DNA of 64,000 nt from Pseudomonas viciae (GTDB lineage: Bacteria > Pseudomonadota > Gammaproteobacteria > Pseudomonadales > Pseudomonadaceae): contig NZ_CP035088.1 in the NCBI RefSeq assembly GCF_004786035.1, positions 1,648,001 to 1,712,000 of the forward strand, given 5' to 3'. A program made the position numbers and the translations under genes. Below, piece by piece: positions 27,392 through 34,448 of the stretch. Under the pieces are notes generated by a model. The model saw nothing but the letters and a program-made list of their open reading frames with translations, had not been told where the DNA came from and did no database searches. How positions within the stretch are numbered: position 1 is the first letter of the stretch; the number at the start of each line of letters is the position of its first letter.

Positions 27392-27745
27392 TGGCTGCCT
27401 AACGCTCAGCAATACGACCCGCAAAAATTTCCTTTGAAGGGGTTGGTCGAGACTGAAGCTGGTGTGTTGGAACAAAGTGCATCACGTAGAGACGTTGAAC
27501 GATACAAAAATATTTTTTCAATAAATCAGTTCTTTTCAAAGTGGGAAGATGCGCCGGGTAGGCCAGTATTTAAGGTTGGTCTGTCGGAGGAGGATTATCG
27601 CCTTTGTCATATATTTGCCGAGCAGATCACCAGGTATTGGAGGAAGGCGTTATCGGATTGCTTTCCGGAGAAGGTGTTTCAGTTTGAAATTGCTGATGAT
27701 CTTCTCGATGAATATGGGGTTTGTCTGACATTTTGGCAGTCGTAA
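27392..27745 (+). pseudogene. 3' remnant of an AT-rich gene, possibly an orphan immunity gene
   Basis: An open frame of 118 codons follows the element directly, beginning WLPNAQQYDPQKF with no proper start; a TTG at 27434 has no ribosome site. The product is acidic and aromatic (NQFFSKWEDAPGRPVFKVGL, then DEYGVCLTFWQS), like small immunity proteins, and its low GC matches the cdiA tip and cdiI. I take it as the surviving end of a gene broken by the transposase element. Family unrecognised. Confidence 0.5.
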
Positions 27746-27916
27746 CTGTAACCTCCGAGCAAAAATTGGCGCAGAAGGGTCCAAAATAGGGACGGATTCT
27801 GAAGGGGCACAAGTTGTTTAGATAGTAAAGATGGTTTGTCTCTGCTTTTTTGCTGTTTTTCGAAACTGGCGTTGTGGCGTGTTTTTACTTATCGGTTTTC
27901 TAATGGGCGTTATTTA

Positions 27917-28471
27917 ATGCAGTATTTAAAAATCTCGCTTCTCCTGACTTTTACGGCGCTACTGTCAGCCTGTAACACAACCCCTTACGACAAAGCCACC
28001 ATCTACTACGACCGAACACAGTTCCCCACCCAACTCGTCAAAGACTATCCAGAGTTGACGAGCCCCATTCTTCAGCATGGTCGGTGTTCTTTGATCATCT
28101 CAACCCCCGATTCGAACACCGGTACCTACTATTTTTGCACTTATGCGCTAACCGTAAATGATCTGTATGTGCAGGGATGGGACGCCAAGGCTCTGAAATA
28201 TGTCGAAATCGCTCACGTGAATCTATCTGCGCTTAGAACAGTCGCCCTGCATACCTTTTTTCGCACTAGCCAGCTCCAGTTAACCGAGGAACGGCGTCAG
28301 TTGGCGCTGAGCGCGTCAATTGATGAGGGTGGTTATATTGATTCGGCGGCCACGGAGCGTTTGTTCGAAGCGATTAAAAACAAAGGTGTATCGGTGGTGA
28401 AAAGCGAAGGCATGATCAATCCACCCGCACCGCCTTCGCCGATGATCATTCCAATAATTATTAAAAGATAG
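27917..28471 (+). CDS. putative lipoprotein of unknown function
   Basis: From the ATG at 27917 the 184-residue product has a lipoprotein signal peptide with lipobox LLSAC (Cys near residue 19), so it is probably anchored in a membrane facing the periplasm. Two further cysteines (HGRCSLI and YYFCTYA) may pair. It ends in a proline-rich, hydrophobic tail (PPAPPSPMIIPIIIKR). The longer frame to 27836 adds residues with no signal-like order. The ribosome site is weak. It lies just after the CDI remnants and may be part of the same accessory block. Confidence 0.7.
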   Translation: MQYLKISLLLTFTALLSACNTTPYDKATIYYDRTQFPTQLVKDYPELTSPILQHGRCSLIISTPDSNTGTYYFCTYALTVNDLYVQGWDAKALKYVEIAHVNLSALRTVALHTFFRTSQLQLTEERRQLALSASIDEGGYIDSAATERLFEAIKNKGVSVVKSEGMINPPAPPSPMIIPIIIKR

Positions 28472-28494
28472 TGTCCTGAGAAAAAGGGGGGGCG

Positions 28495-28548
28495 GGGACA
28501 GACCACGTTATCTGTGCAGTTTTTTAGAAAGAAAATGTGGTCTGTCCC
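28495..28548. repeat. 54-bp palindromic miniature repeat
   Basis: GGGACAGACCAC (28495-28506) and GTGGTCTGTCCC (28537-28548) are perfect inverted copies around a 30-bp AT-rich core. The same motif occurs at about 26361. It looks like a transposase-less element mobilised by a RAYT-type enzyme. Confidence 0.75.
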
Positions 28549-28561
28549 ATAACGAGGTGTT

Positions 28562-28729
28562 TCATTCCCCGGACAGTTCGATCCTTCCCTTGGCGCTTGC
28601 GACTACTTCCATCGCTTTGTCGATATAGCTTGTATCGTCGGTTTCCCGGGCATCTCTCATGAGCTCCGCAATGGCCTCTGGTGTGCTGAGATATTCTGCG
28701 GGGTCAAATTCTGTAAAGGTCTCAATCAT
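28562..28729 (-). CDS. HI1420-type antitoxin-like protein, probably truncated
   Basis: From ATG 28729 (GGAGAG upstream) the product is 55 residues: MIETFTEFDPAEYLSTPEAI and onward. The FDPAEYL-x-TPEAIAEL opening is typical of HI1420/HigA-type addiction-module antitoxins, which are normally about 95-100 residues with a helix-turn-helix after residue 45. Here the protein stops just after VASAKG, so the DNA-binding part is missing. The end lies 14 bp from the palindromic repeat at 28548, which may mark the break. No toxin gene was seen next to it. Confidence 0.65.
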   Translation of the reverse strand: MIETFTEFDPAEYLSTPEAIAELMRDARETDDTSYIDKAMEVVASAKGRIELSGE

Positions 28730-28748
28730 TTTGCTCTCCGCGTATGTG

Positions 28749-28780
28749 AAAAACGGGCGACCCAAAGGTCGCCCGTTTTC
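28749..28780 (-). terminator. bidirectional hairpin terminator
   Basis: ACGGGCGACC (28753-28762) pairs with GGTCGCCCGT (28767-28776) around a 4-base loop. It has a T run on the minus strand (28749-28752) and a shorter one on the plus strand. It closes the gene at 28782. Confidence 0.85.
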
Positions 28781-28781
28781 G

Positions 28782-29054
28782 TTATTCAGCAACTTGCGCT
28801 CGCAGCCGCCTCCCAATCACATCCAACACATCACATCCATCGCGAAGCGATATCGTCAGCAGCTTGCAAAAGTCCGAAAGTACCACCGTATCGGAGCTGA
28901 TATCCGAGCGGAACGCGATGTTTTCCAGCACCTGGGTCACCGTGCGGATGCGGTAGTCGGCGGTTTCGAAGAGGACGTCCAGCGGAGCTTCGGTATCGAT
29001 GAGCAACGTTGCGGGGACGCAGTCGATGCCAGTGATGGGCATGTAACGATTCAT
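28782..29054 (-). CDS. small protein of a Pseudomonas DUF3077-like type
   Basis: The 90-residue soluble protein starts MNRYMPITGIDCVPATLL and has no signal peptide. The central pattern (PLDVLFETADYRIRTVTQVL) resembles DUF3077 proteins, short Pseudomonas proteins of unknown function; I am not certain of the family. It lies 38 bp after the small ORF at 29092-29250 and ends at a terminator, so the two probably share a transcript. The ribosome site is weak. Confidence 0.65.
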   Translation of the reverse strand: MNRYMPITGIDCVPATLLIDTEAPLDVLFETADYRIRTVTQVLENIAFRSDISSDTVVLSDFCKLLTISLRDGCDVLDVIGRRLRAQVAE

Positions 29055-29091
29055 TTTGAAGATCTCTGTTTGATGGGCTGAAAGCCATCAC

Positions 29092-29250
29092 TCAGTCGTC
29101 GCCAAACGATTGGGTGGTAGCTGTGCGCAGGTTGGCGAACCGGTTACAGAGAAAACCGGCAGATCCGAAGATCTCCCGCGCACAGCCGCCGTGGAATATA
29201 GCGGCTTTGCGGGTGCGTCGGTACCTGCAATCAGCCGGTAGCGTTCGCAT
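29092..29250 (-). CDS. 52-residue ORF inside a structured repeat
   Basis: The frame starts at ATG 29250 (MRTLPADCRYRRTRKAAIFH) and ends TTQSFGDD. I recall near-identical sequences recurring in Pseudomonas genomes. The same DNA can fold strongly: GCTGTGCGC (29120-29128) with GCGCACAGC (29178-29186), enclosing CCGGTT/AACCGG and AGATC/GATCT hairpins. There is also a 10-base long-range match between 29144-29153 and 29250-29259 that would cover the start codon. It may be a real small protein, a structured leader of the gene at 28782, or a dispersed repeat that happens to be open. No good ribosome site was found. Confidence 0.4.
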   Translation of the reverse strand: MRTLPADCRYRRTRKAAIFHGGCAREIFGSAGFLCNRFANLRTATTQSFGDD

Positions 29251-29474
29251 TCTCTGTAATCGAGTCGCCAAACCCGAATCGCCTTTTTGGGCGACGAGGG
29301 ACTATAGGGCGATCCGCTCTTGAGCTACAAGACACCGCTTTCCGAGCTTCATGTAGGACCTTTGGCCTGGCAGTTGTCGGCTTTGGTTCAGGCAAAGCAG
29401 GCGACTGCTGCGCAGTCGAGCGGGAGCAAGCTCCCTCGCCACAGGGATCGCGCTCGACTGGGCGGGTTGGCGCG
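29251..29474. other. intergenic region with partial repeat
   Basis: Contains the outer arm of the structured repeat (GTCGCCAAAC near 29265), a short hairpin around 29278-29298 and a REP half-site (GAGCGGGAGCAAGCTCCC, 29418-29435). No gene seen. Confidence 0.5.
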
Positions 29475-30206
29475 TCAGCTGTGGCAGCAGCCGTGGGGCT
29501 TGGCCTCGTCGTATTTATCGTGATGCCGCACCCAGTCCATGATTTCGTCTTCGTTGCGGCCCTTGGGCGTCAGGTCGAGGTAGTTGTAGGTGCCGACCAA
29601 TATGTCCAGGCCACGGGCGTAGGTGGAGTAGGTGTGGAAGATGTCGCCGGCTGCGTTGCGATAGAAGACGCTCAGGCCTGGGAGTTCGCCTTCGGTGGTG
29701 TCGGTTTTTTCGAAGTTGTAGGTGGCTTTTCCGGCGGCGACGTCTTCGGCATTGAGGGTGACGCCGAAGTCGGGGTTGAAGTCGCAGCCTTCTGAGGAGA
29801 CCCAGTCGAACTTCCAGCCCATGCGGCGTTTGAACGGCTGGAATTCGGCGAACGGGGCGCGGGAGACGGCCACTACGGCCACGTCGTGGTGGGCCAGGTG
29901 TTGGTTGGCGCCGTCGATGTGGTCGGACAGGAACGAGCAGCCCTGGCAGCCTTCTGTCCACCCGGGGCCGAACATGAAGTGGTAGATGATCAGTTGGCTG
30001 CGGCCGCCGAACAGGTCGGCCAGGCTCAGTTCGCCGTGGGGGCCTTGGAAGCGGTAGGGTTTTTCGATTTTTACCCAGGGCAGGGCGCGGCGTTCGGCGC
30101 TGAGTTTGTCTCGTTCGCGGGTGAAGGCTTTTTCGTGGGCCAGGTGTTGGCGACGGGCTGCGAGCCATTCTTCCCGCGAGACGACTGGATGGTTCTCGAC
30201 GTTCAT
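29475..30206 (-). CDS. DUF899 thioredoxin-like protein
   Basis: From ATG 30206 (AGGAGA seven bases upstream) the product is 243 residues. It has the DUF899 pattern: an N-terminal helical region (SREEWLAARRQHLAHEKAFT), YRFQGPHGELSLADLFGGR, then a thioredoxin-like strand and a C-x-x-C (GCQGCSFLSDHIDG, near residue 97). The end is GCCHS. Members are cytosolic and of unknown reaction; a redox role is suggested only by the fold. The upstream 48 residues of the open frame are not signal-like and were excluded. Single gene. Confidence 0.88.
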   Translation of the reverse strand: MNVENHPVVSREEWLAARRQHLAHEKAFTRERDKLSAERRALPWVKIEKPYRFQGPHGELSLADLFGGRSQLIIYHFMFGPGWTEGCQGCSFLSDHIDGANQHLAHHDVAVVAVSRAPFAEFQPFKRRMGWKFDWVSSEGCDFNPDFGVTLNAEDVAAGKATYNFEKTDTTEGELPGLSVFYRNAAGDIFHTYSTYARGLDILVGTYNYLDLTPKGRNEDEIMDWVRHHDKYDEAKPHGCCHS

Positions 30207-30390
30207 GGTGATTTCTCCTGTGGCTGAGCTGTGAAATCGGCTTTCAACAGGTGGTCGTTTGGCCTTGGCGCAATTCGACAGGCCGTTGGTCGGTGCAAGG
30301 CATAGACCGCCCGGAAGCCCGGCTGAACGGCGGCGCAGCGCCTCGGTCACACCTTAAGTAGGCATCTCACTCTTTGGAGGATGGACCAGG

Positions 30391-30783
30391 ATGACGACTT
30401 ATAACTGGGACTTGATCGAACGGTTGTTGCACGAAGTGCAGAACGGCGCCGGCCACAGCTTTACCCCTCGGCCTTATGCGGAGCAGTACGCGGCAGAGAA
30501 AGCGGCTGCAGGCGAGGAGATCGAGAACCTCGATCATCTGAAAGCGGTCGCCGGGGAGTACGAAAAGTTGCTGCTGGAGCGTAACTATATCGAGCCTCGG
30601 CCGGAGGAAGAGGGCGGTAATGGCGAGAACTTTGTGCTGACGCCGCGTGGTTCGCGGTTGTTGAGCCTGATCGACAGTAGCATCCCGGGCAATGATCATC
30701 CGCGCCAGGTGCTGGATGATCAGGACGATGCGCTGGATGAGTTTACGTTTGATGAGTTGGCTTCGAAGGCGCAGATTGCCTGA
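30391..30783 (+). CDS. DUF2513-like small protein
   Basis: The 130-residue acidic soluble protein begins MTTYNWDLIERLLHEVQNG. The layout of a short helix, a HLKAVAGEYEKLLLERNYIE helix and a wing-like TPRGSRLLSLID is like DUF2513, a small winged-helix family of unknown function often found near mobile DNA. The assignment is tentative. GGAGG lies about ten bases before the ATG. An inverted-repeat hairpin follows at 30801. Confidence 0.7.
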   Translation: MTTYNWDLIERLLHEVQNGAGHSFTPRPYAEQYAAEKAAAGEEIENLDHLKAVAGEYEKLLLERNYIEPRPEEEGGNGENFVLTPRGSRLLSLIDSSIPGNDHPRQVLDDQDDALDEFTFDELASKAQIA

Positions 30784-30800
30784 CGGCTGAGCGCAGACTC

Positions 30801-30828
30801 TGTGGGAGCGGGCAAGCCTGCTCCCACA
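30801..30828. repeat. single REP-type palindrome
   Basis: TGTGGGAGC and GCTCCCACA flank a 10-base centre. It lies between convergent genes and could also end their transcripts, though it has no T run. Confidence 0.7.
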
Positions 30829-30846
30829 TTGGGTTTTGTGATGGGT

Positions 30847-31713
30847 TTAGGAGCGCGCTGCTTTCAGGCACTTCAAATCACTGAAGTCCTTCTTCACCCC
30901 GTCGATTTTTTTCAGCAGTCGTTCACGCTGGGGCGGGGTGCTTTCGGCCATCAGGTCCACCAGCAGGCTGCGGGCCTGGGCTTCGGTTTTGCTGAAGGCC
31001 TCGCGGTAGGCCGGGGTCCAGAGGCTTTCGCGGTTGACCAGCAGTTGCTCGATGCGTTTGGCAAAGTCAGGGCTGTGGCGCTGGGCCACGGCTTCGCTGA
31101 ACTGGTTCTGCCAGTGGGCGCGGTTGGCGATCCATTGCTGGTTCTGATCACCCAGTGCGGTAGACCAGGCCACCACGCGTTGGCGTTGGGCATCGTTGAG
31201 CGGGCCGAGCCAGTCGTTCAGGCGTTTTTCCATGCGTTCGCCGCGTTCCTGGATCTGCTGTTGCAGCGTTGGCTTGAGGTACTGCTGCTGGCGTTTACGC
31301 TGGTCCTTGACGAAAGCGGCGTCCATGTCATCGACTTGTTCGTCGCTCAGGCCTTGTAGCAGTTCGATCGCCGATGGGGTGATTGCCCGGGCGGTTTCGG
31401 CGATGGCGGCCTTGGCTTCCCGAGTGCGCTGTTGCAGGGCTTCGTCGCTCACCTGATTGGCTTGCACCATGCTTTTCAAGCGGTCCAGCCAGTCGAGGTA
31501 GCCGGGCAACTGGGTGGTGCAATGCCAGGTCAGGTGGTCCCTGAGGCGTTCATTGAACCAGTCTTTTTGCTCACCTCGGATGTCCAGGTAATCGTTGAGG
31601 GTCCAGGGGATGATCAGGTCGAGGTTGCGGTAGGCGAGGCCCACGCGGCTGCAGGCGGTGAGTATCAGCAACAGGGCGATGAACAGGGCGGTGCGTGCGA
31701 ACCAGCGCGACAT
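30847..31713 (-). CDS. DUF6279 lipoprotein
   Basis: The 288-residue product has a lipoprotein signal (lipobox LTACS, Cys near residue 21) followed by a long, almost entirely helical region with many Gln, Arg and Glu (EALQQRTREAKAAIAETARA). The start of the mature part (RVGLAYRNLDLIIPWTLNDY) is characteristic of DUF6279, a Pseudomonas-type family of unknown function. It is predicted to be tethered to a membrane on the periplasmic side. It converges with the gene at 30391 and lies 80 bp after the porin-like gene. Confidence 0.85.
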   Translation of the reverse strand: MSRWFARTALFIALLLILTACSRVGLAYRNLDLIIPWTLNDYLDIRGEQKDWFNERLRDHLTWHCTTQLPGYLDWLDRLKSMVQANQVSDEALQQRTREAKAAIAETARAITPSAIELLQGLSDEQVDDMDAAFVKDQRKRQQQYLKPTLQQQIQERGERMEKRLNDWLGPLNDAQRQRVVAWSTALGDQNQQWIANRAHWQNQFSEAVAQRHSPDFAKRIEQLLVNRESLWTPAYREAFSKTEAQARSLLVDLMAESTPPQRERLLKKIDGVKKDFSDLKCLKAARS

Positions 31714-31793
31714 GAGCGAGTCCTTGCAAAAACGTAAGAGTCTTGTTTGAGCATGGCAGGCGCGCGGCAGTTCAGCCGATTAATACGTAACGC

Positions 31794-32510
31794 TTAGTAA
31801 AAAGGATGCGCCATCTTGAGGGTCAACAGGCCGTCGCATTCGCTGTTATGGCCGGAGTACGCGGAGCAACGGCTGCCGCTGAGGCTTGAGTCGCTGTAGA
31901 TCAGGTCCAAGTCGATGCCTTTCCAAGGCCGGGAAATTTTCAACGACCAGTCGCTGAAACTGCCTACATAGCCATCGTCCACCGACACGGGCGTGTTGAG
32001 TTGGTGGGTGGTGTATTTGGCGCTGACGCCAATACCAAACGGCACGTTCCCGCCCAGGTCTGCGAACAATGTGCTGTTCTGTTTATCCGGGTCGTTGCTG
32101 AAGGCGGCGCCAAAACGGCTGCCGAGCACGGTCAGCCCGCCGAAGAACTCCTGGCTGTCGAGGGTATCAAGGGTGGGGTAGCTGTAATGGATCAGGCCGA
32201 CTTCGTAGCCCAGGGTCTGGTCGAAGGGTTGTTTAAAGCCCATGTAGGAATCGATTTCCAGCTCGGCGGACGAGGTCAGGCCGGCGCTGGGTGACCACTG
32301 GCCGACGTACCAGCCGCTGTCGTGACTCAGGTCCAGGCCGCCATGAAACGAACCGGTGCTCGAGGGCGTGACCAGGCCCTGGGCCATGCTGCGGCTGGGG
32401 GTGGTACCCAGTTTGAGATCGAAAGCGCCGAGTTCGCGCTGGAACACCTGCCCCTGGGCGAGGGAGCACGTCAGCAGGCTGATCGGCAGCAGGACAACAG
32501 GAATGCGCAT
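31794..32510 (-). CDS. TorF-family putative porin
   Basis: The 238-residue product has a signal peptide (MRIPVVLLPISLLTCSLAQG) and a beta-barrel-like pattern of alternating residues ending in MAHPFY. The motif LTSSAELEIDSYMGFKQPF with GYEVGLIHYSYP is the pattern of TorF/gcw_chp proteins, small predicted outer-membrane barrels of unknown cargo. Two cysteines (SRCSAYSGHNSECDG) near the C-terminus could pair. No operon partner of clear function. Confidence 0.8.
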   Translation of the reverse strand: MRIPVVLLPISLLTCSLAQGQVFQRELGAFDLKLGTTPSRSMAQGLVTPSSTGSFHGGLDLSHDSGWYVGQWSPSAGLTSSAELEIDSYMGFKQPFDQTLGYEVGLIHYSYPTLDTLDSQEFFGGLTVLGSRFGAAFSNDPDKQNSTLFADLGGNVPFGIGVSAKYTTHQLNTPVSVDDGYVGSFSDWSLKISRPWKGIDLDLIYSDSSLSGSRCSAYSGHNSECDGLLTLKMAHPFY

Positions 32511-32705
32511 GCTTCACTCCAGAGTTAGCGAGGAGCAGGGACGGTAACTAAGCTGAAACGCTTGAGCTAGACAGGTGCAAGGATACCGGCGAATACTCGG
32601 CAGCGAAGGCCGTTCGTCGATTGATACGAAATGGGTAGAGCGGGGAAGGGTTCCAGTCCAAGCGCTTCGAAGCTCAAAGCGCTTTGGGACCAGGTGAGGC
32701 GCGGG

Positions 32706-32894
32706 TTACTTCTTGCCCAGGCTGATTTGCTTGGACGGGCCGAAAGTCTGGCCGCTGACGCCTTTGGCAATTTGCTGGATCTCACCGCCGGACTTGAGGA
32801 ACGCAGCGATCTGGTCGTTGATCGACTCGCTGGTTTCAACGGCTGGAGCTGGCTTTGATTTGCTGTTGGATGCTTTTACGCGCATGACGGCCAT
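32706..32894 (-). CDS. small basic protein of unknown function
   Basis: The product is 62 residues from ATG 32894 (an AGG lies five bases upstream; ATG 32885 is an alternative). It is lysine-rich with a disordered start (MAVMRVKASNSKSKPAPAVE) and one helix (INDQIAAFLKSGGEIQQIA). I believe similar short proteins are common in Pseudomonas but do not know a function. The upstream part of the open frame is intergenic. Confidence 0.6.
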   Translation of the reverse strand: MAVMRVKASNSKSKPAPAVETSESINDQIAAFLKSGGEIQQIAKGVSGQTFGPSKQISLGKK

Positions 32895-33223
32895 TAACCT
32901 AAAGATAATTAATTGGGCCAGGTATCGTACAGGAAATACTTGACAATAGCTTGGCAAATATCCTTCTGATTTATCCGTGGCGAGTCTGGAAGAAAGGCTG
33001 GTTTATCCTGCAATTATTGCCCTAAGCCACTGTTTTAACTAACAACCGTGGGTGGGATATACCGCCGATGGCGGGCGTTTCCAGCCGGTCCCTGCCTGAC
33101 GAATGGCCGCACCGAGGGCGAAAACCCAGGAAAATCAACGGTTGCACCGGGCCTTTTGCCTGCGCCCACGAATCGCGCGGCAAAACCGGGTAGAATGCCG
33201 CCCACGCAATGAGGGTATTGGAA
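32895..33223. other. divergent promoter region
   Basis: Separates the small basic protein from the S1-domain gene. AT-rich near 32900-32970 and GC-rich thereafter. I see no RNA gene or repeat here. Confidence 0.5.
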
Positions 33224-34060
33224 ATGGCTTTAGTCGGGCGCTACAACAGTTTGCAAGTGGTTAAACACACTAACTTCGGTTTATATCTGGACGGCGGCGC
33301 GGACGGCGAAATTCTGCTGCCCAACCGTTATATCCCCAAGGATATTCCCAGCGAAGATGAAGACTGGCTCAATGTTTTTATTTATCTGGACAGCGACGAT
33401 AAACTGATCGCCACCACCGAAAAACCAAAAGTGCAGGTCGGGGAGTTCGCCAGCCTGAAAGTGGTTGAGGTCAACAGCATCGGCGTGTTCCTGGACTGGG
33501 GCCTGCCCAAGGATCTGCTGCTGCCGTATTCCGAAGAAAAGCGCCAGATGAGCGCCGGCGAGTACTGCGTGGTGCACGTCTACCTCGACAAGCACACCCG
33601 GCGCATCACCGCCACGGCGCGCCTGGATCGTTATCTGGACAAGACACCGGCCACCTACACGCCGGGGCAGGAAGTTGATTTGCTGGTCGCCGAAGCCACC
33701 GACATGGGCTTCAAGGCGATTATCAACAACAAGCACTGGGGCCTGATTCACAAGAACGAAATCTTCAAGTTCATGCGCGCCGGCAAACAGGAAAAAGGTT
33801 TCATCAAGGAAATCCGTCCGGACGGCAAGATCAGCTTGAGCCTGCAGCCAGTGGGCCAGGAAGCTGCCACCAGCCTGAACGCCAAGATCCTCGCCAAGTT
33901 GCGTGAGAACAACGGCACCCTGCCGGTCAGCGACAAGAGCGACCCGGTGTTGATCAGCAGCCTGTTTGGCGTGAGCAAGGGCAACTTCAAAAAAGCCATT
34001 GGTGCGCTGTACAAGAATGGGCAGATTGTCATTCATGCTGATCGCATTGAATTGAGCTAA
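33224..34060 (+). CDS. S1-domain RNA-binding protein, CvfB-like
   Basis: From ATG 33224 (GAGGG eight bases upstream; ATG 33209 lacks a ribosome site) the product is 278 residues. It has three S1-like modules followed by a winged helix, as in CvfB/YitL. Module starts are visible at NSLQVVKHTNFGLYLDGG, KVVEVNSIGVFLDWGLP and VAEATDMGFKAIINNKHWG. The C-terminal winged helix includes LFGVSKGNFKKAIGALYKNG. The family binds RNA and affects virulence gene expression in Gram-positive bacteria; its role in Pseudomonas is unclear. A REP doublet follows. Confidence 0.88.
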   Translation: MALVGRYNSLQVVKHTNFGLYLDGGADGEILLPNRYIPKDIPSEDEDWLNVFIYLDSDDKLIATTEKPKVQVGEFASLKVVEVNSIGVFLDWGLPKDLLLPYSEEKRQMSAGEYCVVHVYLDKHTRRITATARLDRYLDKTPATYTPGQEVDLLVAEATDMGFKAIINNKHWGLIHKNEIFKFMRAGKQEKGFIKEIRPDGKISLSLQPVGQEAATSLNAKILAKLRENNGTLPVSDKSDPVLISSLFGVSKGNFKKAIGALYKNGQIVIHADRIELS

Positions 34061-34076
34061 CTGCACGCAACCCTTG

Positions 34077-34208
34077 GTGGCGAGGGAGCTTGCTCCCGCT
34101 GGGGCGCGAAGCCGTCCCCGAACAGGCCACCTCGGTGTGTCAGTTTGATTGAGTTCACCGGGTTTGGGGCTGCTTCGCAGCCCAGCGGGAGCAAGCTCCC
34201 TCGCCACA
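34077..34208. repeat. REP doublet
   Basis: Inverted arms GGCGAGGGAGCTTGCTCC and its complement near 34182-34208 enclose about 80 bp. Same family as the repeats at 38425, 40049 and 43288. Confidence 0.85.
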
Positions 34209-34221
34209 GATTAGCCCTCTC

Positions 34222-34370
34222 TGTATACAAAATCCTGCACCTTTAGCATGCACCCGCGCCCTGTTCGTGGGCGCATGCCTGCTCTTGCTCGGCTTTAACC
34301 CCCGCTGCACACCACGGGTTGTCTCAACTTTCCCGCCTATGGCACGCATTCTGCGTGGCAACGCGTATAC
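34222..34370. promoter_or_regulatory. paired GTATAC boxes upstream of the NCS1 transporter
   Basis: TGTATACAAAA (34222-34232) and CGTATACAAA (34364-34373) share the palindrome GTATAC. They lie 80-225 bp before the transporter start, resembling operators of FCD-type GntR repressors. No such regulator is in the window, so the assignment is tentative. Confidence 0.35.
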
Positions 34371-34448
34371 AAACCATGCCGGCTCCCGTGCGCAGTATGG
34401 TGAACAGGTTGACTCGGGGGCACGGCGGTACTCAAAAGGAGCCCCGCA

